From Lucinisca nassula (lineage: Eukaryota; Mollusca; Bivalvia; Lucinida; Lucinidae), in the NCBI GenBank assembly GCA_963580285.1, contig OY757013.1:154803900-154867899 (forward strand): DNA of 64,000 nt, in the 5' to 3' direction. The notes below the pieces were generated by a model. The model did no database searches and had not been told where the DNA came from. It saw nothing but the letters and a program-made list of their open reading frames with translations. The position numbers and the translations under genes were made by a program. Shown one piece after another: positions 1 to 10,340 of the stretch; positions within the stretch are counted from its first letter, which is position 1, and each line of letters begins with the position of its first letter.

Positions 1-795
1 GGGCCATTTTAATCCCAGAGCTATAATTTGAACATCTTTGGTAAGGGTCTAATAGGTGACGCCACATACCACATATGAAAGACCTGGGCCTTCTGATTTC
101 AGAAAAGAAGTTTTTTTTAAAGGATTTTCCTATATGGGGCCATGTAAAACAAGTCGGCCCGGTTGTGTGTTTGGGGTGGGGGGTGCATTTTAGACTACAA
201 GGCTATAATTTGAACAACTATGGTAGAGATCCATTACGTGAAGTTATATGACAAATATCAAAGTCCTAGGACTTCTGGTTTCAAACAAGAATACCTTTAA
301 ATGTTTTCTCTATATGGGTCGTAGGCCCCAGCGTGGTGCCATTTGTGATCCCAGGGCTATAATTTGAATAAATTATGTAGAGGCCTTGTAGGTTAAGCTA
401 CATACCACATATCAATGACCTGGGCCCTCTGGTTTTAGAAAGAACATTTTAAATGTTTTCCCTATTTCAGTCTATGTAAAAAAAAATCGGCCCCGAGGCG
501 ACGACATTTTTTACCCCAGGGCTGTAGATAGAAAACCTTGGCCTTCTGATTTCGGACAAGAAGATTGTGTAGGTTTTTGCTAATTTTCCCCTTTTTCTTG
601 CCATGGCAACCAGAGAATCGAATTCGTTGAACAGCGTTGAACGTGGACTACCTAAAGATTATCTCCGCCAAGTTTTAGTAGAATTTGTTCAGTGGTTTAG
701 GAGGAGATGCCGTTTTAAGAAATTGTGAACGGACGGACGGACGTCGACGATGACTGGCGGTGAGTGATCGGAGTCTTCGGCGAGGTGAGCTAAAA
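1..795 (+). mobile_element. 3' part of a pearl/Helentron-like tandem-repeat element
   Basis: About three diverged units of roughly 165 bp follow one another. Each has 'ggctataatttgaa', a 'gacctgggccttctg' block and 'ttttccctatat'. They are the same type as the units at 26650-28900. The array ends in a unique 3' segment ('ggtttaggaggagatg'), then a GGAC tetranucleotide run near 733-745, then GGTGAGCTAAAA. The same unique segment, GGAC-type run and end close the element at 26578-29134. The window edge cuts off the 5' end. The terminal hairpin is less perfect here than in the 26.6-kb copy. Non-autonomous; no coding capacity seen. The class assignment rests on architecture and is an inference. 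Confidence 0.7.
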
Positions 796-1118
796 CTGAA
801 GGAACCATTTAACGGTCTCCTGACATCCGTGTTATCATCAAATTTAACCAACGCATACTTTCTTTCTGAAACTGCAGTCGAGTTTTGCCGGTTCAGACAT
901 GTTTTGGCCAACGAACACTAGTTCGAGCCTGGGGTAGTTCCAGCCACTGAGGGTAACTCAGCACAAGGGCATTAGAAATAACGAGGATAATATATCGACA
1001 TGTTTTAATCCTCTTTTCAAAAGATATATTATTTAGAATCACCACCAATAGCCCTGACAAGCAGTGACGCCAAAAAGTATGTCAAACAAATCCATTCCAT
1101 CTATGGTTACTATAATCT
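796..1118. other. Unassigned spacer
   Basis: No ORF, repeat or RNA motif that I can support. AT-moderate sequence between the end of a tandem-repeat element and a foldback element. Confidence 0.4.
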
Positions 1119-1356
1119 GAGCCAGCGCACGACAAAACCTAAAATAAGACATTTGCGCCCACCGAAGACTCGGGTAAACCTGCGCATCCATATAGTTTAA
1201 CCTGAGACTTCTCTTTCTGCATTAAAGAGCATTGAGCCCTTGGCTATCCTTAGAGCGCACAGAGAAGACTCTGATCAGAGTGCGTGGATGCGCAGGCTGA
1301 TCTGAGTCTTTGTTGGCCGCACATGTCTTATTGAAGGTTTTGTCATGCGCTGGCTC
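1119..1356. mobile_element. Foldback MITE with about 80-bp inverted arms
   Basis: The left arm starts GAGCCAGCGCACGACAAAA and the right arm, read on the minus strand, starts GAGCCAGCGCATGACAAAA. The match continues through 'AATAAGACAT.TGCG', 'AAGACTC' and 'CCTGCGCATCCA' to about 80 bp per arm. The centre holds the palindrome CTCTGATCAGAG (1269-1280). The whole could fold into one long hairpin. No coding capacity. I could not identify a clear target-site duplication. Confidence 0.75.
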
Positions 1357-1693
1357 AATTCAACCATGCTCATTTTTTCATTGATTATTGTCGTTACTAG
1401 TAAGTATTTCATTCACAAGCCACACGCCACTTTGTGATCACTATAGTATGGAACTTATGGGGCGCCCTTTTACTATTTAATCCGTATTTATAGATATCCA
1501 TAAATCGAATTATGTATATTCAGCCGTAAGATCTTGAAATTCAGGCCCTGTGGAATCACTTCTATGAGGATTGCGCACCTAAGGACACTGAAAGTCTAAC
1601 GTCAGATTATAATGATCCAAACAGGCAATCCGTGCATGCTGTCTGGAGAAAAAATGCACATGGTCGTAGTATATAGTATTCACATATATCCAT

Positions 1694-2130
1694 CGGCCCC
1701 CGCCCATAGGGGCTTGGAGAAATAGATGGGCTGCATGATGCTTCCAAGCAGAGCTGAAACCGACCGCACATGGGTACTGGTAAACCGCTTAGAGGATCTA
1801 AGCCTGCCCAGGCAATGCAGTGCGAGTCCATGCTTATAAACCATATTGGTTTCATTGGACAGCAGGGCTTGAGATGTCATTTTATCTAAGTGCCGGGTAA
1901 AAGTCCCACAAAATTAGAAGCAACGTCTCCAAAATGACCTTTACAGTGTTGACGGGGACGTAAAACTTCAAATCAAACAAACAAACAAAGGTTTCATTGG
2001 GCGACAGGGCTTGAGATGTCATTTCATCTCAGTGTCGGGCAAAAGTCCCACAAAATTGGAAGCAACGTCTCCATAATGACCTATACAGTGCTGACGGGGA
2101 CTTTAAACCTCAAATCAATCAAACAAACAA
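1694..2130 (+). mobile_element. SINE-A: full copy plus truncated copy, head to tail
   Basis: The first unit starts 'cggcccccgcccatagg' and ends near 1989 in an AAAC-type tail preceded by 'ggggacgtaaaacttcaaatc'. A second, 5'-truncated unit starts at once ('ggtttcattggg') and ends in the same tail near 2130. The pair is bordered by acatatatccat on the left and acatatattcat on the right (2131-2142). This suggests one target duplication for the whole 1.5-unit composite. SINE-A is about 290 bp, non-coding, and recurs at 2193, 4409, 24858, 40300 and 43053. Confidence 0.75.
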
Positions 2131-2192
2131 ACATATATTCATATAATACTCTACTTGAGGTGTATGGAGTACGCGGCAGATTCAGTTATATC

Positions 2193-2755
2193 TCCTGGCC
2201 CCCGCCCATTGGGCGGGGAGAAATAAACTTGGCTGCATTAGCTGAGAGTACTGGTAAACCGTTTAGAAGGTCTAAGCCTGTCCTAACAAAGAAGTGCGAG
2301 ACAATGGGCGACAGGGATTGAGATGTTTATTTGTTTGTTTGTATTTGAGTTTAACGGCCCAGTCAACACTAATTGAGGTTATTTTTGAGCCGGTCAGTTT
2401 ACCTATCCACACTTTTCCTGGGCAGGCATATTCGTAAGCATTTAACCAGTACGGTGCACATTCTTTCGCCAGAAACTGACAACTGCCTTTCTTGAGTCAG
2501 CGGAAAGGAGAGAATGACCGTGGAAAAGATTACGTTATCAATCTCCACGAAAGAATATTGCCGACCCTGGCAGGTATCTCACCCGCGTCCTCCTGATCAC
2601 CAGTCAGACGCGCACACGACTGAGCTACCGAGGCCGGCGGGATTGAGATGTCATTTTATCTCAATGAAGGCTTAATGCCCAACATAATTGGGAGATAAGT
2701 CTCCAAAATGACCTAAAGTGTACTGAAGGGGACGTTAAACCTCAAATCAAACAAA
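2193..2755 (+). mobile_element. SINE-A copy split by a SINE-B insertion
   Basis: The 5' half (about 2193-2326) has the 'ggcccccgcccattgg' head and 'actggtaaaccg'. The 3' half (2639-2755) resumes with 'gggattgagatgtcatttta' and ends 'gggacgttaaacctcaaatc' plus an AAAC tail. The two halves are separated by a minus-strand SINE-B flanked by a 13-bp duplication. Confidence 0.75.
2327..2638 (-). mobile_element. SINE-B, tRNA-derived, inserted into SINE-A
   Basis: Read on the minus strand, the head is tRNA-like, with 'cggtagctcagtcg' as A box and a degenerate B box ('gcgggtgagatacc'). The tail is 'gccgttaaactc' followed by AAAC-type repeats. The 13-bp sequence gggattgagatgt flanks it (2314-2326 and 2639-2651), which is direct evidence of retroposition. 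A 5'-truncated relative lies at 42818-42945. Confidence 0.8.
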
Positions 2756-2877
2756 ACATCTCACTCCCACACCATTGGCCACCACTAAGCCTACCCTACA
2801 TTAGCTCCACCTCCATACCGGCTTTTGTTACACACCTAAATCGGAAACCTTTTTTTTTGCAAAGGGAGCAGAGGAGA

Positions 2878-3225
2878 ATTATGGATATCCATAATTCGAT
2901 TTATGGATATCCATAAATCAGCCGAATAATGGATATCAATAATTCAAATTAAGGAAATCCATTATTCGATTTATGGATATCCATATTTCGATCTAAATTA
3001 ATGATATCCATGAATCGATATATGGATATCCATTGTTCGATTTATGGATATCCATAATTTGATTTATGGATATCCATAAATCAGCCGTATGGATATCCAT
3101 AATTCGATTTATGGATATCCATAAATCGAATTATGGATATCCATAATTCGAATTCTGGATATCCATAATTCGAATTATGGATATCCATAAATAATTATGG
3201 ATATCTATAAATACGGATTAAATAG
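2878..3225. repeat. Palindromic ATGGATATCCAT minisatellite
   Basis: The 12-bp palindrome ATGGATATCCAT, usually extended to TTATGGATATCCATAA, recurs well over ten times with short variable spacers ('attcga', 'aatcagccg'). The first unit also occurs in the left arm of the enclosing element near 1490-1515. The array can extrude many small cruciforms. It is part of the TIR element 1456-3242. Confidence 0.9.
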
Positions 3226-3248
3226 TAAAACGGCGCCCCATAGGAACT

Positions 3249-4194
3249 CATTTTCTTTTCCAGTATCTAAACGAACAGAAATTAAAACAATGAAATTATG
3301 ATTTTGGTTGCACGGCGGTGGGCCGGACACTTTGATGACGGCCCCACCCTAAATCCTTTGAATTTGGGACGGTTGGAGCCAGGTATTTCCTGGGTTTGAA
3401 CCCCTAGATCTAGCTGGTGGTTTTCTTCTGCTCTGACGTCGGATTGTCGTTGAGTCCTCAACTCTGATCTCAGAAACCGCATATCTCAGAAACCGTTCAG
3501 ATCCACATCCTTTAACCATATATTTTTGTCCTGATGATAATACGCATTCAGTGACAACAATATTGGGCTTTTCTGGGATCCGCCATGCCAAAATTCTTCC
3601 ACTGCTTACAAGGAACCATACATATCCCCACCACTAAACAATATATGTCTCTGTTCCTGTTGATAAGACGCATTTAGTGATACCAACCCGAGCTCCATGC
3701 CCCACCTCCCATATTTTATAAAACACCTAATATTTCAGACTCAGAGTCCACTGGTATGGGGTTTATTTGGGGGACTTTTGGTAAATTAAAATCATATCAC
3801 ATTTAAAACCATGGCTGCCACAGGACGGAGCCCACCTGTGCTCTGGTTTTTGAAATTTGAGTCTTTAGTTTGTTTGCTATGGCAAGTTGACTTATAAAGG
3901 TGAAAAGTAAAAAAATGACAATTGTGCCTTTCAAGATGGCATGTCAAACTTTCATAGAAATGTCCCTTAAATAATGTTCTTTTAGGCCTTTTGGTTCCTA
4001 CAGCTGGGAAATTGTCAATTGTCATCTGTTGTCCTGCAACAACACATACAAGCTACATCAGACCTCTGAAGCCACTAAGCTAATTGGGTCTAAATTTTAT
4101 CTGCAGCACCCTTGGACACAGTGCTTCCATGGTGAATTAAGATACATTGCTGCTAGTTGGCAGTGCCCACACCCCATGAGCTCTAACGAGCATA
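3249..4194. other. Unassigned region
   Basis: No supported gene. A Pol III B-box-like string (GGTTCAAACCC) lies on the minus strand at 3392-3402, but no convincing A box accompanies it. This could be a remnant of a tRNA-derived SINE. The remaining sequence has only short ORFs without recognisable motifs. Confidence 0.35.
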
Positions 4195-4389
4195 GCGGCT
4201 AATGGGCCTCTTGTTTTATTTTGGATTGGCATTTGGTCACTTTGTGAGAAAGTAACTGTCCCTTCGGCTATCCGCTAGTGATGTATTCATTAGTGTATAG
4301 TTTGTGTTTCTTTCCCGTTGGCGCATCTGATGGAAGGTGTGAGGTAATTGTATCGATTCCTGATCATTGCCTTCACTTACCCAGAGAAT
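4195..4389 (+). mobile_element. 3'-terminal fragment of a Penelope-like element
   Basis: Carries the shared terminal block: 'ttttattttggat', 'gggaaagtaactgtcc'-like text, 'gtttctttccc' and 'attgtatcgattcctgatc' followed by 'attgccttcactt'. The same block ends the copies at 6893, 7509, 9814, 39583 and 53262. 5'-truncated, non-coding. Confidence 0.6.
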
Positions 4390-4408
4390 TTAGTACCATC
4401 AATTTTGA

Positions 4409-4679
4409 TTTGGTTTAACGTCCCCGTCAACACTGTAAAGGTCATTTTGGAGACGTTGCTTCCAATTTTTAGGGACTTTTACCCGACAATGAGATGAAAT
4501 GGCATCTTAAGCCCTGCCGCCCAATGAAACCAACAGGGTTTATATGCATGGACGGTCCGACTTGCACCGCTTTGCCTTGGGAGGCTTAGATCCTATAAGC
4601 GGTATACCAGTACTCTAGTGCGGGTCGGTTTCAGCTCTGCGTGGAAGCATCATCCAGACTATCTATTTCTTCAAACCCT
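4409..4679 (-). mobile_element. SINE-A copy with 13-bp target-site duplication
   Basis: Minus-strand SINE-A. The tail is at the left ('tttggtttaacgtccccgtc') and the head near 'atctatttcttcaaaccct'. The direct repeat ccatcaattttga flanks it at 4396-4408 and 4680-4692. Confidence 0.85.
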
Positions 4680-5113
4680 CCATCAATTTTGAAATGCGTT
4701 TCTTTAAAATAATATCGCCGTCACAGCGAATTAGATTCTTAATTTGGAAGTTTGATATGCTTGCTTCCTCTTTCATGCATCGCGGTTCAGTGTGAATGAT
4801 ACCGCTGGCATAAAGCTGTTACTTAGTTGGATGGGGTCAGAGATATTGCCGGTCTTTGATCAGTCTCGAAATTTAAATGGTGAATTTCTCTTGTTCTGAT
4901 TTGTAGGTGTACTTCTTTGACACTTTGACATCCGGAGATCTTCGTGACCTGCTGTACGCTGTTATGCTGTCAGCTCTCTTCTTTGCTTCATCATAGTTGT
5001 TTTATTGATTTAATTGTTGTCCCCGGTGACTCATTGATAAAAGTCAGGAAATCATGCCTAAACATGCCAATTAAATTAGGATTTAAAGGTGTATAGTTTT
5101 GTTTTCCTTTTTT

Positions 5114-5199
5114 TCTGCCCAAAACATGTATTGTGGGTATTCATTAGAACCAACGAGGCGGTTTTTACCAGTACCCCAAATATATGTTTTTGAGCAGAA
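5114..5199. repeat. GGGTACTC-type hairpin repeat, copy 1
   Basis: Imperfect inverted repeat. 'ttctgc..aaaacatgta' and 'gtgggta' on the left pair with 'taccccaaatatatgtttt' and 'gagcagaa' on the right. Related hairpins occur at 5283-5354, 36370-36450 and 42523-42600. No coding capacity. Confidence 0.6.
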
Positions 5200-5282
5200 A
5201 TGTGAAAATTATAATTTTTTTTTTATCGGGAAATTTCCTTTTTGGTGGTACAATTTTCAATATATTTGAATAGGCGTGTTAT

Positions 5283-5354
5283 CTAAAAAAACATAGAATG
5301 TGGATACTCGAGGCGGTTCTATCGAGTCCCCGCAATCTATGTTTTGAACAGAAA
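5283..5354. repeat. GGGTACTC-type hairpin repeat, copy 2
   Basis: 'aaaacatagaatgtggatac' with 'tcgaggcggttctatcga' in the loop region, then 'gtccccgcaatctatgtttt'. Same fold as the copy about 170 bp to the left, so the two form a local pair. Confidence 0.5.
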
Positions 5355-5650
5355 TAAGAAAAATATCACAATTTGTTATCATAATATTATTTATTGTCAT
5401 GCAATTAGATTAATCATATCCGCAGTGTTCAAAAAGACATCACTTTTACAGGGACTCATTCTGGGGAAAAACACAGTATCATAATGATGTAATCCAAGAT
5501 AGAAGTACATTAGAGAGGAAATTACATTCTGTATTCATTCATTTTAGACCGATCACCAAATGATTATCACGTGTAAATGTCCCTTGTGTTGGGAAGAGAC
5601 TGCAAGACTGAAGTGAAAACCGTGGGATGTTTGTTTAAGACATTTTATCT

Positions 5651-5696
5651 GGGCCAGACTAGATAGTTTCGTTCAGTGAGGCCTCATCAGGGACCC
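5651..5696 (-). ncRNA. Decayed hammerhead ribozyme relative
   Basis: Read on the minus strand it keeps the core strings CTGATGA and GAAA, the cleavage triplet GTC, a 2-bp stem III (CT/AG, loop ATCT) and five of six stem I pairs (GGGTCC with TGGCCC, last pair mismatched). Stem II is broken beyond the first G-C pair. It is therefore probably inactive, or at best poor. Homologous to the better copy at 44627-44672. Confidence 0.55.
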
Positions 5697-5769
5697 TCAA
5701 ATATTTCAGATTCCGCATTGAAATCAAAGATCCTACACGTTGAAAAAAACATACCGAACACTGTGATGA

Positions 5770-5868
5770 AAAACAGATGTGAAGGCAATGATCAGGAATC
5801 AATAAAATTAACACACAGTTCCCATCAGTGACACTTAATGGAAAGAAATACAACATGAAGTGAAGCAT
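5770..5868 (-). mobile_element. 3'-end fragment of a Penelope-like element
   Basis: 'gtgaaggcaatgatcaggaa' followed by 'tcaataaaattaac' and 'ggaaagaaatacaacatg' match the minus-strand 3'-terminal block of the family. Truncated to about 100 bp. It lies close to the decayed hammerhead motif, but I cannot show that both belong to one element. Confidence 0.5.
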
Positions 5869-6892
5869 ATTGTCACCCAAAATAGTGACATATTGTCAAA
5901 TAGTGTCGACCCACATAAGACGCGTCTAATCCAGGTCAACGATTTTGTTTAAAGCATAATGGTTTTTGTTAAATCAAAATAACAACTGAGAGACTCATGG
6001 CCACTATGCTTATCAGAGCTTAGTGCAGCAAAAGAGGTCCCAGCTCTTGGGTGCCATTTCTTAAAAATCTAAATGACTAAGCAGAGGTCACCCAAGAATC
6101 ATTGCTGCCGAAATATTTTGAAATTACCTGTATTATTTTGATGCCCCTGCATGGGTCAATGTTAAACATGGTTCATCTTTAATTTAACAAACGTAGTGGG
6201 ACAAGAGTCCCCAATGCTGCATACAAATGTCTTTCAGATCCTGTGGTGATGACTTTAAATCCTTTTTACGATATACATGTGCATGGGAATGGCAACCATC
6301 TTGGTCATGTGACCCAGATCCCTCAAACATACATTGATCTCTCAAGGATCCACTGCTCTATATGTAATTTAGTTGCAATCAGCACATTGTTTTTATAGAA
6401 GTAAAACACTACTTCTGCGGGCCACAGGACTAAGGTCAGTAAACGACCAGGACCTTTGATATTTAAAAATGTTCATTCAGGTGACTGCATATATCAATGC
6501 TATTACCCTAGGCTGCAAAAGAATAAGACATATCCTTCCCTGCATTATTCCATACAAACGTCTATGCGAAAAAATGACCTTATTGTAAAGTATGTCAAGG
6601 CCAAAAGGGTCATTATTTGAATTAAATTCGCAGGATCCGAAACCCCACTGCAATTAAGTTTCAATGGCAATAAATCAATAGATTTGGTTTCTATCATCCA
6701 AGAACGTTAATAATACTTAATCTGAGGAAACCAGTAAAAAATCAGTAAATGACCTTGACCTTTGATATATATATATATAATGTCATTTAGCTCAGTGCAT
6801 ATATCAACTTTGATGCCACAGGCTACAATAGCATAAACCACAAATACACACACACCAGCACACACACTGGATGGCCTTTTTCTATCATAATA
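5869..6892. other. Unassigned region
   Basis: About 1 kb without a supported gene. A short TA dinucleotide run is near 6767-6779. Two parts ('tcagtaaacgaccaggacct' near 6436 and 'cagtaaatgaccttgacct' near 6743) look like diverged copies of each other, about 310 bp apart, so this may be an old tandem or dispersed repeat. Confidence 0.35.
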
Positions 6893-7508
6893 GAAGTGAA
6901 GGCAATGATCAGAATCGATACAATTAACCCACAGCTCCCATCATGGACACCAAATGCAAAGAAACACAAACATGGAATAAATAAACCCTAATGGAAACAT
7001 CAAAAACGGAAAGCCAAAAGGACAGTTAGTTTCCCACAAAAAGTCCAATTGGCTATACATAACAAAAACATAAGTGATACAAACGATAACAAAAGTAAAC
7101 CGCGATAGAAGAACCGCCTTGGAACGGTCAGTGAAACGAATTCCACGTGGGGGTGAAAGTGGGCACTTGAATTGATTTTTCGCGGTCGCAGTCCTCGCCC
7201 TTACTTCCGTCGCGATTTAGACAACTAATTTGTTCAGTCCGCATGAAGGCCTCCTAACATCCCCGAGAACACAAACATCAAACGAACACATAGATTAAAC
7301 AACGGTGAGGACTCGACAGCAAGGAACCGCTGGAATACTGCAGGAAAAGAAAACCAACAGTTAGCCTTCGAATGACCCGATAAGAAACACAGCACCAGGC
7401 ACCAACCAACATTACATAAAATTAAATTCACTCTCATTCTAAGTAAGCCTTGACCCTGGAACCGTCATAGAATCAGGGGTCTGACCCAACGGCGTGCAAT
7501 GAAAGGGA
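6893..7508 (-). mobile_element. Penelope-like element, 3' non-coding end
   Basis: Minus-strand copy carrying, from left, the terminal block ('gaaggcaatgatcagaatcg'), 'cggaaagccaaaaggacag', 'gaaccgccttggaacggtca', 'ttccgtcgcgatttagaca' and 'gcatgaaggcctcctaac'. It ends with 'cggcgtgcaatgaaaggg'. The next copy begins immediately, so the two are arranged in tandem. Confidence 0.6.
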
Positions 7509-9065
7509 GGAGCAAAATAGATGTGAAAGCAATGATCAGGAGGAATCGATACAATTAACCCACAGCTTACACCAAAGACACTAAAGAGAAAGAAACATAA
7601 ACATGAAAAGTCTAAACCCTAATGGAAACACCAATAGCGGAAAGCCAACAGGACAGTTACTTTCCCACAAATGGCCGAAGGCCATCCAAAACAAAACAAT
7701 ATAAGCGATACAAACACTCCAAAACCACACCAAAAATAAACCGCGACAGTACCACCTTGGAACGGGCAGTGAAACAAATACCACTGGGACCTAAATCGAT
7801 ATTACGCGGCCGCAATCCTCGCCCTTACTTCCGTCGCGATTTAGACAAATAATATGTTTAGTCCGCATGAACGCCTCCCAACTCATCACTGCAACATCTC
7901 CGAGAACACAAAATTCAAATAACCACAGAGATGAAACAACGGTGAGGACTGGACAGCAAGACACCACTGAAATGCCGGAGCAATAGAAAACCAACAGTTA
8001 GACTCCGATGGTCCCGGCTATGTTCTCAACCGTGATTGGGTTAACTACCATGCATGCAGTCTGTCGTATAACCTTTATGTTGTATCCAATATTTTTATAT
8101 CGAAGAATGATTTTGCTAAATTATGTGCTGAAATAATTGCAATTATATATTTGTCTGAATTTATATACTAAGTCACCATAAAATTCGGGTTCCGATAGAC
8201 CTTGTTACAGAAGAGAAATAAGTCCAATATTTAATTTTGAAATTAAATCGGAATGACGTCTATAAAATTTTGGAAAAGCCTTAACCCTGGTTTAGAAGTC
8301 CGGCAGTTAACATTTCATTACGAATGTTAAAGTCGGTTAGTTACATGACTAGTCACTCTCGCGAATCGAATCAATTGTGAAATATCAACGCCATAGTATA
8401 CCGCATGAGAAACATCACCATCCAAGAAAGGAAAATTTATAATCTCCAAAATCAAAATCATCGCGTTTATCATAAGTTTTTCAGAAAACAAACCCATCTA
8501 CAATAGATAGATGTAAATCCAAAAACGGGGCCTCGATATCAGAAAAAATGCTTAATTTAATTGAAGTTCGGGGGTGTGGGGTGGGGGAGGGGGGTGTAAC
8601 TCTGACTGATCAAACCATCGAAATAGGTATTGTCAATATTTAGTAAATCATCCAAATATCTAGATGTCGAGCCTAAGACGTCCGTGATTTCAAATTGGTT
8701 TTCCACGGAAAGAGACATCATGAAGTCTTTTTCATTACAAAACCAGAACCGATCAGCCACAAGGGGTGCGCAATTCGTATCCATCGGAATACCAACAAGT
8801 TGTCTAAATAACTAAGTACCAAATCTTATATAGATATTGTCAAGTAGAAAGGCGAAAGCTTCAGGCACTTTCTGACATGACCATAAAGTATATTTTTAAT
8901 GCTCTTCAGAAGTGAAAAAAAAACAACAACAACATTTCTTACATTACATGCAAGATAGAGGGGGTTTCCCCTATGAAATATCCATTCAATTAAATCATTA
9001 AGTTTTCCTTCATAAGATTATGAGAAAGTGCAGTGTAAAGGGTGGAAAAATCATAAGTAGACAGA

Positions 9066-9599
9066 CCCTCTGGTCGGGCCCATCGGAGTCTAACTGTTGG
9101 CTTTCTTTTGCTCCAGCATTTCAGTGGTTTCTTGGTGTCAAGTCCTCACCGCTGTTTCATCTCTGTGGTTGTTTGATTATTTGTGTTCACGGAGATGTTG
9201 CACTGGTGAGTTAGGAGGCCTTCATGCGGACTGAACAAATTGTTTGTCTAAATCGCGACGGAAGTAAGGACGAAGATTGTGGCCACGTAAAATCGATTTA
9301 AGCCCCACTCCCCTCCCCCCCACCCCCAGTGGAATTCGTTTCCGCTGACCGTTCCAAGGCGGTTCTTCTGTCGCGGTTTATTTTTGTAATTGTTTGTCTT
9401 TGGGTGTTTGTGTCGCTTATATTATTTTATTTTGGATAGCCTATTGGCCATTTGTGGGAAAGTAACTGTCCTTTTGGCTTTCCGCTATTGCTGTTTCCAT
9501 TAGAGTCTTTTGTTTCATGTTTTGTGTTTCTTTCCCTTTGTTGTCTCTGATGGGAGCTGTGGGTTGATTGGATCGATTCCTGGTCATGGCCTCCTCTTC
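9066..9599 (+). mobile_element. Penelope-like 3' fragment inserted antisense into an older copy
   Basis: Runs from 'tctggtcgggcccatcgg' through 'tcgcgacggaagtaagg' and 'ttccaaggcggttcttct' to the terminal 'gatcgattcctggtc'. It interrupts the RT remnant between 'gtagacagac' and the equivalent of 'tagaagcacg'. No clear target duplication. Confidence 0.6.
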
Positions 9600-9813
9600 T
9601 AGTTTGAAACACGAGATCGTCTGTATTTCAGTTTATTTAAAACTTCATTTAAATTTTTATAGACCAAAACAAGTTTCTCCCTAATCTTTCAAAGACTTTT
9701 TCGAAATATTTAATCACATGATTTTTTGATTGCAGTAAAACATGAAGGCAATAATTTGGAAAGTTCAGTGGTGGTTCAAGAGCTTGAATTTGCAATAAAC
9801 CGTGCTTTGTATG

Positions 9814-10136
9814 ATATAGGGCGAGGATTCTGGCCAGGTAAAGTCGATTTAATCGCCCCAGTGGAATTCGTTTCCGCTGACCGTTCCAAGGCGGTTCTTC
9901 TGTCGCGGTTTATTTTGTTATGGTTTGTCTTTGGGTGTTTTTGTTGCTTATATTATTTTATTTTGAATAGCCTTTTGGCCATTTTGTGGGAAAGTAACTG
10001 TCCGCTTGGATTTCCGCTATAATTGATGTTTCCATTGGGGTCTGTGGTTTCATGTTTGTGTTTCTTTCCCTTTGATGTCTCTGATGGGAGCTGTAGGTTA
10101 ATTATATCGATTCCTGATCATTGTCTCAACTTCTAT
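9814..10136 (+). mobile_element. 5'-truncated Penelope-like 3' fragment with 8-bp duplication
   Basis: Begins within 'gggcgaggattctggcca' and ends 'cattgtctcaacttctatt'. The octamer tttgtatg flanks it at 9806-9813 and 10137-10144. Removing the insert plus one repeat restores the RT remnant. This fixes the true 3' end of the family as '...ttctatt(ttg)' and supports target-primed retroposition with 5' truncation. Confidence 0.7.
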
Positions 10137-10340
10137 TTTGTATGGTCTTTTATGAAGTTTAGGTAACCATTATAACGTAGGAAACCTGTCTTGGCCTTCT
10201 GTAACACATTCAGCAAACTGAATGACAAATGTGGTAATCAGTTACAGTCCTCTCTACAGCCAAAGGCTGCAGTTCATAGGCCTTAGTACCGACCATATTC
10301 TGCTGGAGCCGAAACAAACTTCGTATGAAATTCTTGAATA

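Larger units (their letters stand above)
1456..3242. mobile_element. TIR/foldback element with 6-bp target-site duplication
   Basis: The left end reads TATGGGGCGCCCTTTTACTA and continues TTTAATCCGTATTTATAGATATCC. The reverse complement of the right end is the same except for one base in about 48. GGAACT lies immediately outside both ends (1450-1455 and 3243-3248), a plausible 6-bp target-site duplication. Inside are a palindromic ATGGATATCCAT minisatellite on the right and two later SINE insertions. No transposase ORF was found, so it is non-autonomous. The transposase superfamily is not determined. Confidence 0.75.
7509..10340 (-). pseudogene. Degenerate Penelope-like reverse-transcriptase element
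   Basis: The 3' end is at 7509-8020, followed on the minus strand by the RT reading frame, which is shattered by stops and frameshifts. Recognisable pieces match the better copies at 40381-41885 and 53818-55137: the C-terminal block near 8040-8190, the 'DTEAPFLDL'-equivalent near 8500, the 'MDTNCAPLVAD' segment near 8745-8784, the 'YDFSTLY'-equivalent near 9030, and N-terminal pieces at 9600-9813 and 10137-10340. Two plus-strand 3'-end fragments of the same family interrupt it (9066-9599 and 9814-10136). Not functional. Assignment to Penelope-like elements is from the overall RT pattern and is moderate. Confidence 0.6.

Noticed and set aside
3392..3402. Isolated B box as a Pol III gene
   Set aside because: No A box at suitable distance and no tRNA-like fold; at most a SINE relic.
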